Below, piece by piece: positions 26,282 through 35,000 of a DNA stretch of 64,000 nt. The stretch comes from Ramlibacter agri (GTDB lineage: Bacteria; Pseudomonadota; Gammaproteobacteria; Burkholderiales; Burkholderiaceae_C), in the NCBI RefSeq assembly GCF_012927085.1, contig NZ_JABBFX010000003.1, positions 558,001 through 622,000 on the forward strand, given 5' to 3'. The translations under genes and the position numbers were made by a program. Position 1 is the stretch's first letter; each line of letters begins with the position of its first letter. The notes beneath the pieces are model-generated. The model saw only the letters and a program-made list of their open reading frames with translations. It made no database searches and was not told the origin of the DNA.

Positions 26282-27259
26282 ATGGCCCAGGGCAACTTCG
26301 AAGTCGTGGTGGCGGGCATCCGCCAGCTGACGCCGCGCGTGCGCGAATTCCTGCTGCGCTCCGCTGGCGGTGCGCCGCTGCCGGAGTACACAGCCGGCGC
26401 CCACGTGGCGCTGCACACGATGTCGGCCGAGCGCGGCCTGATCGTGCGCCACTACTCGCTGGTGGGCGGCCAGGACCTCGCGGACGATGCGCGCGACACC
26501 TATCGCATCGCGGTGCAGCGCGAAGACCATGCGCGCGGCTCGGCGCACATCCACGCCAGCTTCGAGGTGGGCACGCGGCTGCGCATCGGCCCGCCGCTGA
26601 ACAACTTCCCGCTGGACCGCCGCGATGCGAACGTGTTGCTGCTGGCGGGCGGCATCGGCATCACGCCCATCTTCTCGATGGCGCGCAGCCTGGTGCGCAG
26701 GCAGCGGAACTTCCGCGTCTTCTACGCGGGCCGCAACGCAGAGGGCATGGCTTACCACGGCGAATTGGCGCAGCTGGCCGGCGAGCGGGTGCGCTTCCAC
26801 TACAGCGACACGCAAGGCCATCCGGACCTGGAAGCGCTGCTGCGCGAGCAAGCGGAAGGCACGACCGTCTACGTCTGCGGGCCGGCCCGCATGATCGAAG
26901 CCACGCAGGCTGCGGCGGCGCGCCTGGGCTGGGCGCCGGCGCGCGTGCGCAGCGAGATGTTCGGCGCCGGCTTCTCCGGCGTCGCCACGCCTTTCGAGGT
27001 GCGCCTGCGCCGCAGCGGCCGCACGGTGCACGTGGGCGCCGACACCAGCATCCTCGACGCGCTCCTGAACGAAGGCGTGCCGGTGCTGTGGGACTGCCGC
27101 CGCGGCGAATGCGGCCTGTGCCCGCTGCCCGTCGTCTCCTGCAATGGCGCCATCGAACACCACGACCGCTACCTGTCCGCCGAGGAAAAGGCCGCGGGCG
27201 AGACGCTATGCATCTGCGTGTCGCGCACGCGCGGCGGCGAGCTCGTGCTCGACGCCTGA
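26282..27259 (+). CDS. VanB-like oxidoreductase (PDR family, FMN plus 2Fe-2S)
   Basis: The 325-residue reductase transfers electrons from NAD(P)H through FMN and 2Fe-2S to a Rieske oxygenase. It has an FMN/NAD domain (HYSLVGGQD near residue 59, LLLAGGIGITPIFSMARSLV near 118, YVCGPARMI near 198) and a C-terminal ferredoxin domain with the cysteines of CRRGECGLCPLPVVSC near residues 272-288 and a last CICVS. It is the natural partner of the VanA-type gene 21 bases downstream. Gene order (reductase first) is the reverse of the usual vanAB arrangement. Confidence 0.93.
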   Translation: MAQGNFEVVVAGIRQLTPRVREFLLRSAGGAPLPEYTAGAHVALHTMSAERGLIVRHYSLVGGQDLADDARDTYRIAVQREDHARGSAHIHASFEVGTRLRIGPPLNNFPLDRRDANVLLLAGGIGITPIFSMARSLVRRQRNFRVFYAGRNAEGMAYHGELAQLAGERVRFHYSDTQGHPDLEALLREQAEGTTVYVCGPARMIEATQAAAARLGWAPARVRSEMFGAGFSGVATPFEVRLRRSGRTVHVGADTSILDALLNEGVPVLWDCRRGECGLCPLPVVSCNGAIEHHDRYLSAEEKAAGETLCICVSRTRGGELVLDA

Positions 27260-27280
27260 CACCTTCTTGAAGGAATCACC

Positions 27281-28405
27281 ATGAACGAGATCATGCTGGG
27301 CGGTATCGCCGACCACGCCACGCCGCTCGTGCGCAACTGCTGGTACGTGGCCGCGCGCGCCGCCGAAGTGGGCCGCGAGATCATCAGCCGCCGCCTGCTG
27401 GGCGTGGACGTCGCGCTGTACCGCACGCTGGCCGGCGAAGTGGTGGCGGTGCGCAACCGCTGTCCGCACCGTTCCTTCCCGCTGGCCAAGGGCAAGCTGG
27501 TGGGTGACGTGCTCGTGTGCGGCTACCACGGCATGCAGTTCGATCCCTCGGGCCGCTGCGTCAGCATGCCGGCCATGCCGATCACGCCGACCAACGCCAG
27601 CGTGCGCAGCTTCCCCACGGCGGAACGCGGCCCGCTGGTGTGGATCTGGATGGGCGACCCGGACCATGCCGACGAGGCCAAGGTGCCGGACACCAGCTGG
27701 CTGGACAGCGCCGAATGGAAGTCCGTCACCGGCGGCTTCCACATCGAGAGCGACTACGTCGCCATGCACGAGAACCTGCTGGACCAGACGCACTTTCCCT
27801 TCCTGCACCCGGGCGCCATCGGCACGCCGGAATACGCGCGCTCGAAGCTGAAGGTGCGCGAGGAGGGCGACATGGTCATCATCGACCGCGAGCTGCGCAA
27901 TTCGCCGCCGCCCGGCGTCTACGGCGTGCCCACCGGCCTCACGGGCCGGCCCGTGGACCGTTTCTCCGACGCGCGTTTCGTCTCGCCGGCGCTGCACACG
28001 GCTTACGCGCGCATCGTGGACAACAACGACGCCAGCGGCGCGCCGCGCACCTACCGCTTCAACATCACGCACATCTTCACGCCGGAGAGCAACGGCGCCA
28101 TCCACTACTGGTGGTTCTGCAGCCGCAACTTCAAGCTGGACGACGCGGCCGCCGACGCGCACTTGTACGAGTCCTCGGCCAAGGCCTACCAGGAGGACGT
28201 GGACGCGCTCGAATGGATCCTGGACGTGGTTCGCAACGACAGCCAGCCGCAGTTCGACCTGAACTTCGCGCCCGACAAGCCGGGGCTGATGATGCGGCAG
28301 ATCCTGTACCGCCTGGCCGCGGCGGAAGCGGGCTCGCCCTCTCAGGGATGCCAGCGTGACAACGCCGGCGGCGTCGCCGCCGAGCGGCTGCCCGCCAGCG
28401 CGTAG
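27281..28405 (+). CDS. Rieske oxygenase, vanillate O-demethylase-like (VanA type)
   Basis: The 374-residue oxygenase subunit has a Rieske site near residues 65-90 (CPHRSF and CGYHG, two Cys and two His) and a mononuclear iron domain whose metal-binding region includes ENLLDQTHFPFLHPG (near residues 165-180). VanA enzymes demethylate methoxy-aromatic acids or hydroxylate related rings. The last about 20 residues (SPSQGCQRDNAGGVAAERL) lie in a 64-base overlap with the IclR gene on the other strand. They look unlike the family, so the natural stop may have been lost or moved. The start follows GAAGGAATCACC. Confidence 0.92.
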   Translation: MNEIMLGGIADHATPLVRNCWYVAARAAEVGREIISRRLLGVDVALYRTLAGEVVAVRNRCPHRSFPLAKGKLVGDVLVCGYHGMQFDPSGRCVSMPAMPITPTNASVRSFPTAERGPLVWIWMGDPDHADEAKVPDTSWLDSAEWKSVTGGFHIESDYVAMHENLLDQTHFPFLHPGAIGTPEYARSKLKVREEGDMVIIDRELRNSPPPGVYGVPTGLTGRPVDRFSDARFVSPALHTAYARIVDNNDASGAPRTYRFNITHIFTPESNGAIHYWWFCSRNFKLDDAAADAHLYESSAKAYQEDVDALEWILDVVRNDSQPQFDLNFAPDKPGLMMRQILYRLAAAEAGSPSQGCQRDNAGGVAAERLPASA

Positions 28406-29097
28406 GAGAGCTGGTTCGCGGCGCGGATGACGAGCTTGGCGTGCTTCTCGAGCTTGGGCTTGGTCAGGCGCGAGCTCGGGCCCGAGATGCACATCGAGCC
28501 CAGCAGCCGCCAGTTGAGGCCGAACACCGGCGCCGCCACGCTGGCGACCTCGGCCTCGCGCTCGCCCAGGGAGATGTGGCAGCCGCGCTCGCGGATCGAC
28601 TCGTAGGGCTCGCCCGCGGCGCCGCTGAAGGCGAGGATCACACGGCCCGGCGCGCCCTTGTTCAGCGGCAGGCGCTCGCCGATGCGCACGTTGTGGCGCA
28701 CCGACTGCGGCCCTTCCACGCGTGCCACGCAGGAGCGGATGTCGCCTTCGCGCACGTAGAAGGACGCGCTTTCGCCGGTCTCCTTGACCAGCTGGTGCAG
28801 CGCGGGCTCGACCACGCGGTTGACGTCGAAGCCCGCCTGGTAGCGCGCGCCCAGCCAGCCGGCCGCGGGGCCCAGGCGCCACTGGCCGTCGTCGGTCTGC
28901 ACCATGTACTGCGAAAGTGCGAGCGTGCGCGCGAGGCGCAGCGCCGTGGTCTTGTGCATGCCGGAGCGGCGGCTCAGTTCGGCCAGGCTCAGCGAGGACT
29001 CACCGACCTCGAAGGCTTCCATCAGGGAAAGCGCCCGCGTCACCGCGGTCACGCCGCCTTCGGCGCCCGCGGCATCATCCTTGGGTGTGTTTCGCAT
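28342..29097 (-). CDS. IclR family transcriptional regulator
   Basis: The 251-residue IclR protein has an N-terminal winged helix (TRALSLMEAFEVGESSLSLA, then SGMHKTTALRLARTLALSQYM) and an effector-binding domain with GESASFYVREGD and APVFGLNWRLLGSMCISGPSSRL. It is divergent from the Bug receptor at 29180. An ATG at 29097 fits the family length; upstream in-frame methionines would run through the promoter. Its 3' end overlaps the Rieske gene by 64 bases on the opposite strand. A shared motif at 29118 and 59549 is the likely operator. Confidence 0.9.
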   Translation of the reverse strand: MRNTPKDDAAGAEGGVTAVTRALSLMEAFEVGESSLSLAELSRRSGMHKTTALRLARTLALSQYMVQTDDGQWRLGPAAGWLGARYQAGFDVNRVVEPALHQLVKETGESASFYVREGDIRSCVARVEGPQSVRHNVRIGERLPLNKGAPGRVILAFSGAAGEPYESIRERGCHISLGEREAEVASVAAPVFGLNWRLLGSMCISGPSSRLTKPKLEKHAKLVIRAANQLSYALAGSRSAATPPALSRWHP

Positions 29098-29117
29098 GTC
29101 GCACCGGGGTTCGCTGT

Positions 29118-29160
29118 GTGAAACGGAATTGTAGCCAGCGCAACGTGCGTCTAGATTCGC
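29118..29160 (+). promoter_or_regulatory. IclR-linked motif and promoter of the Bug receptor at 29180
   Basis: GTGAAACGGAATTGT (29118-29132) is followed by TAGATT, a plausible -10, 17 bases from TTGTAG, a plausible -35 overlapping the motif. A nearly identical 15-base motif lies at 59549-59563, the same distance from the start of a paralogous receptor gene. This is the strongest candidate for the operator of the divergent IclR regulator. Confidence 0.55.
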
Positions 29161-29179
29161 GGCACACAAGGAGACAACG

Positions 29180-30139
29180 ATGCAGTTTTCACGCCGGGCG
29201 GCCCTCGCTTTCGCCGCCGCTTCCCTGGCTTCCACCGCCTTTGCCCAGGCCTGGCCGGCCAAGCCGATCTGGCTGGTCGTGCCCTTCCCGGCGGGCGGCG
29301 GCACGGACATCCTCGCGCGCGAGCTCGCGAACAAGCTGGCCGGCTACAACTTCGTCATCGACAACAAGCCGGGCGCCGGCGGCAACCTGGGTGTCGACGC
29401 CGCGGCCAAGTCGGCGCCCGATGGCTACACCTTCGTCATGGGCCAGACCAGCAACCTGGCGATCGCGCCCAGCCTGTACACCAACTTGCCCTATTCGCCC
29501 GCCAAGGACTTGACGCCGGTCGCCCTGGTCGCCAGTTCGCCGCTGGTCATCGTCGCCAGCGCCAACTCGCCCTTCCACACGCTGGCCGACGTGGTGAAGG
29601 AAGCGAAGGCGCATCCCGGCAGCATCAACTTCGCTTCGTCCGGCAACGGCACGGTGGCGCACCTGGCCACCGTCTCCTTCGAGAGGGTCGCCGGCATCCA
29701 GCTCACGCACGTTCCCTACAAGGGCGCGTCGCAGGGCGCGACCGACGTGATCAGCGGCGCGGTGCAGCTGTACGTCTCGTCCATTCCCACGCTGCTGCCG
29801 CACATCAAGAGCGGCAAGATGCGGCCGCTGGCGGTGACCTCGCTGCAGCGCGTGGCCGACCTGGCGCAGGTGCCGACCGTCGCCGAGTCGGGCTACAAGG
29901 GCTTCGAGGCTGTGACCTGGTTCGGCATCCTGGGCCCGGCGGGCCTGCCCAAGGACATGGTCACGAAGCTGAACGCCGACATCGACAAGGCGCTGAAGGA
30001 CCCGGAGTTGAAGAGGAAGATGGACGCGCAGGGCGCGGACGTCCTCGGCGGCACGCCGGAGCAGTTTGCGAAGCTGATCCGCGAGGACATCGCGCGCTGG
30101 GGCGTGACCGTCAAGGAGTCGGGCGCGAAGATCGACTGA
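29180..30139 (+). CDS. tripartite tricarboxylate (Bug) family solute receptor
   Basis: The 319-residue receptor has a signal peptide (MQFSRRAALAFAAASLASTA, cut before QAWPAKP) and Bug signatures: VVPFPAGGGTDILARELANK, NKPGAGGNLGVDAAAKSAPDGYT, VPYKGASQGATDVISGAVQLY. It aligns without gaps to the receptor at 59612, at about 79% identity by hand count, and shares the upstream motif. It ends three bases before the stop of the convergent GFA gene. No TctA/TctB carrier is linked. Confidence 0.93.
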   Translation: MQFSRRAALAFAAASLASTAFAQAWPAKPIWLVVPFPAGGGTDILARELANKLAGYNFVIDNKPGAGGNLGVDAAAKSAPDGYTFVMGQTSNLAIAPSLYTNLPYSPAKDLTPVALVASSPLVIVASANSPFHTLADVVKEAKAHPGSINFASSGNGTVAHLATVSFERVAGIQLTHVPYKGASQGATDVISGAVQLYVSSIPTLLPHIKSGKMRPLAVTSLQRVADLAQVPTVAESGYKGFEAVTWFGILGPAGLPKDMVTKLNADIDKALKDPELKRKMDAQGADVLGGTPEQFAKLIREDIARWGVTVKESGAKID

Positions 30140-30142
30140 GCG

Positions 30143-30550
30143 CTATTGCTTGGGAACGCCTGGCAAGTCCGCGATGTCCTGCGACCACGGCAGCGCGGAC
30201 TGGCACCAGATCTGGCGCCTGGGCGCCAGCTGCTCCCGCTGCGCCAGGCCGCCCACGCGCACGCCGCGCGTGGACGGGTTGTCTTCGTCGGCGCTCGCGT
30301 ACACCGGGGAGCCGCAGTTGGGGCAGAAAGCGTGCCGGCGCCTGGCGCCGCTGTCGGCGGTGGTCTTGAGGTAGACGCTCGGCTTGCCGGTGAGCAGGCG
30401 GAAGGTGCCGGGCAGCGTCGGAATCGAGACCCGGTACGCCGTGCCCGTCAGCACCTGGCAGTCGGTGCAATGGCAGATGCCGCTGCGCTCCGGGTCGACT
30501 TCGGCTTCGTAGGTGATTTGCCCGCAGTGGCAGGCGCCGGTGACTTTCAT
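30143..30550 (-). CDS. GFA family (glutathione-dependent formaldehyde-activating-like) zinc protein
   Basis: The 135-residue protein has the GFA/CENP-V zinc fold: GACHCGQITYEAEV at the start, CHCTDCQVLTGTAYRV near residue 27 and FCPNCGSPVYA near residue 75. These cysteines bind zinc. Family members include Gfa, which speeds S-hydroxymethylglutathione formation, but most have no proven activity. The ATG at 30550 was chosen; one at 30589 adds 13 residues without family features. It converges with the Bug receptor gene, 3 bases apart. Confidence 0.88.
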   Translation of the reverse strand: MKVTGACHCGQITYEAEVDPERSGICHCTDCQVLTGTAYRVSIPTLPGTFRLLTGKPSVYLKTTADSGARRRHAFCPNCGSPVYASADEDNPSTRGVRVGGLAQREQLAPRRQIWCQSALPWSQDIADLPGVPKQ

Positions 30551-30625
30551 TGTTCGAACCTCGCAGTTGGAAGATCCCAGGCCGTGCAATGCGCCGCGCC
30601 TGGCTGGCCTGTTCGCAAGCGTACG

Positions 30626-30967
30626 CTATCGCGATTCGAAGTACCCGAAGTCCTGCCTCAGGAACTGCTGCTGCCAGTAGGCGGCGGCAAGGATGGCCGC
30701 TCCCAAAGCCAGGGCGAGGACGACCGCGGCGACCTTGCACAGGAAAACGAAACGGGTGCGCTCGCCCAGCCAGAAGATGAGGAAGGTCGCCAGGGCGGCG
30801 AAGACGATGACTACGGTCCCGAACACGAACGCGGCGATCCAACCGTTGCGCGTCCTCGGTAGCAGCGGGTACAGCCAGGCAAACCACAGAAGCAGGCCCG
30901 CCGCCAGGCAAGCCGCCGATGCACGCCAGTCCTTCAGTGTGGACAGCAACTGCGCAGAGTTCTTCAT
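30626..30967 (-). CDS. small three-segment membrane protein of unknown function
   Basis: The 113-residue protein has three hydrophobic segments: about residues 18-33 (AACLAAGLLLWFAWLYPLL), 45-65 (AAFVFGTVVIVFAALATFLIF) and 78-98 (AAVVLALALGAAILAAAY), with a charged connection (RTRNGW, ERTRFVF). No family is recognised. It is divergent from the DUF4256 gene region; the start is the ATG at 30967. Confidence 0.6.
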   Translation of the reverse strand: MKNSAQLLSTLKDWRASAACLAAGLLLWFAWLYPLLPRTRNGWIAAFVFGTVVIVFAALATFLIFWLGERTRFVFLCKVAAVVLALALGAAILAAAYWQQQFLRQDFGYFESR

Positions 30968-31091
30968 GGACGCGAACGAATTCCTTCGACGTGCGATTCT
31001 GCCCAAGCGCAGCCGCCGCGCCGACGGGAGCAACCCGCAGCCTTTCGCTGTGCCCCCCACGTATAACCGTGACTTCGCATCAGGAGGACGC

Positions 31092-31631
31092 ATGAGTGCG
31101 GGAGACTGGGACACGCTGCTGTCCGCATTGCAGGCACGTTTCGAAACGCACATGCATCGCCACCGCGGCCTCGCCTGGAAGGACGTGCTGGCGAACCTGG
31201 CCTCGCAACCGGACGCGCTGCGCTCCCTGCAGGCCATGGAGGACACGGGTGGCGAGCCGGACGTCATTGCGCAGGACGGCCAGCGCTTCGTGTTCTGCGA
31301 CTGCTCGGCCCAGAGTCCCGCCGGCCGCAGGAGCTGCTGCTACGACCCCGAAGCGCGCCGCGCGCGCAAGGAGAACAAGCCGCGCAGCAGCGCCGTCGAA
31401 GAGGCGGCGGCGATGGGCATCGAGCTCCTCACCGAAGGCCAGTACCGGGCGCTGCAGGAGATCGGGGAGTTCGACACGAAAACTTCCAGCTGGGTCCTCA
31501 CGCCCCCGGAAGTGCGCTCGCTCGATGGCGCGCTCTTTTGCGATCGCCGCTATGGCCAGGTGTTCGTGTATCACAACGGCGCGGAGTCCTACTACGCGGC
31601 AAGAGGCTTCCGGGGACGGATCAGCGTCTGA
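31092..31631 (+). CDS. DUF4256 family protein
   Basis: The 179-residue soluble protein matches DUF4256: FETHMHRHRGLAWKDVLANL near residue 17, MEDTGGEPDV, FVFCDCSAQSPAGRRSCCYD near residue 62, AMGIELLTEGQYRALQEIG, and a C-terminal CDRRYGQVFVYHNGAESYY. Function is unknown. The Cys motifs (CDC and CC) are conserved in the family. A good ribosome binding site, AGGAGGA (31082-31088), fixes the ATG. Confidence 0.88.
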   Translation: MSAGDWDTLLSALQARFETHMHRHRGLAWKDVLANLASQPDALRSLQAMEDTGGEPDVIAQDGQRFVFCDCSAQSPAGRRSCCYDPEARRARKENKPRSSAVEEAAAMGIELLTEGQYRALQEIGEFDTKTSSWVLTPPEVRSLDGALFCDRRYGQVFVYHNGAESYYAARGFRGRISV

Positions 31632-31697
31632 CCTACAGGATCGGCCGGCGGGGCGAGCCGACACTGCGTCCATCGGCGCTTCCGCCGGGAGACTTCG

Positions 31698-31913
31698 ATG
31701 ACCAACGAATCCATCATCAACTTTGCCCCCCTCCGCTCGCAGCTCACGGCGATCGACAGGAGTACCGAACGCGCGTTCGAGCGCGCCTTCGACCTCCAGC
31801 AGGCCGGCGCGCCGGCGGAGCGGGTCGAAGCCGCCATCGCGGAGGTCAGCCGGCTGCAGGAGAGCGCGCGCCGCCTGCGCGCGCAGTTGGGCGAGCAACC
31901 CGTGCTGCATTGA
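31698..31913 (+). CDS. small predicted coiled-coil protein
   Basis: The 71-residue protein is almost wholly helical and charged (STERAFERAFDLQQAG and AAIAEVSRLQESARRLRAQL), with a likely coiled coil from about residue 15 to the end. No family is recognised. It sits between the DUF4256 gene and the sensor kinase. The ATG at 31698 follows GGGAGACTTCG. Confidence 0.6.
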   Translation: MTNESIINFAPLRSQLTAIDRSTERAFERAFDLQQAGAPAERVEAAIAEVSRLQESARRLRAQLGEQPVLH

Positions 31914-32027
31914 GGCCGGCGGCGGGCGTCCCGCGGCGCGCCCGCTCTGTAGCGACTCCAGGCCTTTCCCCTCGTGGGGGCGAAGCGCATACTGCGCTCG
32001 ACTGCCCGCCCGTGCCGGTTGAGCACC

Positions 32028-35000
32028 ATGGATCGCCCATCCCACCTCCCCAGCATCGAGACCGGCGACTTCGACGTCGTCGCGCTCGTGGGCTCGGCGG
32101 GCGCCGGCCCGGCCGGCCTGCAGGTGCTGCGCGACTTGCCGCCGGGCTTCAGCGTGCCGCTGATCGCGGCCTTCCACCTCGCGCCTGACTCCGTGCTGGA
32201 CCAGGTGTTCGCACGCGCGCCATTCGAGGTGGTGTGGGCGCGGCAGGGGTCGCTGCTGGCAGCGGGCCGCTTGTTGCTGTGCCCGCCGCGGCAGTTCCTG
32301 GACATCCTTCCCGATGGCAGCTGCCAGCTGTCGCCCTGCGAGGGCGGCGCCCTCGAAAAGCCGCTGGACCGCTTCCTCGGCTCCGTCGCGCAGAGCTTCG
32401 CGAGCCGCGCGATCGGCGTGGTGCTCACGGGCATGGGCAACGACGGCGCGGCGGGCGCGCTGGAGCTGCACCGTGCGGGCGGCCAGGTCGTCGTGCAGAG
32501 CGAGGCCAGCGCCGAGTACCCGGCGATGCCGGCGTCCGCCATCGCCGCCGGTTCCGCGAGCATCGTGATCCCGCTGGGCGAACTGGGCCACCTCGTCGGC
32601 GAATTGCTCACGCGCACGCCGCGCCGCGAGATGCGCTCTGAAGTGGAGGCGGTGCGCCGCGTGTTCGGCGACCACGGCGAGATGGCGGCACGCGCGCGCG
32701 AGGTCGACTGGTCGCGCACGCCGCTGGGGCCGGCGGTCGACTGGCCGGAGGCGCTGCGCATCCCGGCGCGCACCATCATGGACGCGTCCAACCCCCAGGC
32801 CTTGTGGTGGGGGCCCCAGCTGACCCAGGTCTACAACGACGCCTGGCGCGTCTTCCTGGGCGTGCGGAAGCACCCGCAGGCCCTGGGCGGGCCGGCGGCC
32901 GCGAGCTGGCCCGAGGTCTGGCACGACATCGGCCCCATGGTCGCGCGCGTGATGGCCACGGGCGTCGCCGAGGCCGGCAAGGGCTACCTGCTGCTCGTGC
33001 AGCGCGACGAGTACGTCGAAGAGGTGTTTGCCGATTTCTCCTATGCGCCGGTGCGCGATGCCGCGGGCGCGGTCCTGGGCGTCCACCACAACGTCTGGGA
33101 GACCACGCATTACGTGGTGGCCGAACGGCGGCTGCAGGCGCTGCGCACGCTGGGCGCCCAGCTGGCTGCCGCCCAGGGCATGCGCGACGCCTGCGAGCGC
33201 GCCGCCACGGCACTGGGCAGCGACCCGCAGGACCTGCCCTTCGCGCTGTTCTACCTGCTCGATGCGCAGCGCCGCCAGGGCGTGCTCGCAGCGGCAGCGG
33301 GCGTGGCACCTGGGGCGGCCTGCGCGCCGCACCTGCTCCCGCTGGACGTGGGCACGCCCTGGCCGCTGCTGGCGGTCCTCGGCAGCGTTCCGGACGCGCA
33401 AGTGCTGTTGTCCGACCTCGCGAACCGTTGCGCCGGCCTGCCGCCGGTGCCCCTGGCGCGCGAGGGCGCGCTGCCGCCGCAGTCGGCGCTGCTGCGGCCG
33501 CTGCGCGCGTCGGCCGACGAGCCGCCCGTGGGCGTGATGGTGCTGGGGCTCAGTCCGCACCGGCAGTTCGACGAGGGCTATCGCGCCTTCCTGGATCTCG
33601 TCGCGGTGCAGCTGGCGGCCGGCATCGGGCAGGGCCGCGCGACCGAACTCGAGCGCGAGCGGCGCGAGCGCCTCGCCGCGCTTGACCGCGAGAAGATGCT
33701 GTTCTTCGCCGACGTCAGCCACGAATTCCGCACGCCGCTCACGCTGTTGCTCGCGCCGCTGGAGGAGCTGCTGCGCCGGCAGGACAGCCTGCCCGCCAGC
33801 CTGGCCGCCGACGTGGACGTCGCGGTCCGCAACGCCCGGCGGCTGCTCGCGCTCGTGACCAACCTGCTCGACTTCTCGCAGGCGGAATCGCGGCGCAAGC
33901 CCGCCCGGCTGGCGCCGCTGGACCTGCGCACGTTGACGGCCGAGGTCGTGAGCCACTTCCGCAGCGCGATCGGCGCCGCGGGCCTGCAACTGCGGATGGA
34001 GTTCGACGAGCAGCTGCTCGAAGTGCCGGTCGATCCCGAGATGTGGACCACCGTCGTGTCCAACCTCGTCTCGAACGCGCTGAAGTTCACGTTCGAGGGC
34101 GAGATCGCGGTGAAGCTGCGCGCCCTGAAGCTGCACGCGGAGCTGGTGGTGTCGGACACCGGCATCGGCATCGCCGAGAGTGAACTGGGGAACGTCTTCA
34201 AGCGCTTCCATCGCGTGCGCGGCGCGCGTGCCCGCACGTCCGAGGGCGCGGGCATCGGCCTGTCGATGGTGCAGGACCTCGTCCAGCGCATGGGCGGCCA
34301 GGTGCGGGTGCGCAGCCGCTCGGGCTGCGGCTCGGAGTTCATGGTCTGGCTGCCCTACAAGTCCTACCGCATGCAGGCCGGCGCCGAGCCGGACCCCGTG
34401 CCACGCGCGGCGTCCGACCTGGCGGCCGACCTGGCGGACCAGGCGGCGCGCTGGGTCGAGGACGACGCGCCCGCCGGCGTGCTGCACGACCTGGTGGCCC
34501 AGTCCGGTGGGCGGTCCGCTGCGCCTGCTGTCGAACCGGTGGGTGCGATCGTCGTGGTCGACGACAACGCCGACATGCGCCGCTACCTGCAGCGCCTGCT
34601 CGGTGGCCGCTGGGTCGTCGAGACCGCCAGCGACGGCGAAACAGGCCTGGCCGCCATCCATCGCTTGCGCCCGCAGGCGGTGCTGGCCGACGTGATGATG
34701 GGGGGCATCGACGGCTTCGAGCTGCTGCGCCGCGTGCGCGCCGACCGCGAACTGCGGCACACGCCCGTGGTGCTGGTCACGGCGCGGGCGGGCGAGGCGG
34801 CCGCCATCGAGAGCCTGCTCGCGGGCGCCGACGACTACATCGCCAAGCCGTTCTCGCCGCGCGAACTGCTGGCGCGGGTGCAGGCGGTGGTCGACCGCGC
34901 GCGCGTGGACGCCGCGCTGCGCGCGAGCGAGCTCCGCTTCCGCACGCTCTTCGAGACGATGAGGCAGGGTTACAGCGAGTGCGAGATCGTGCGCGACGAC

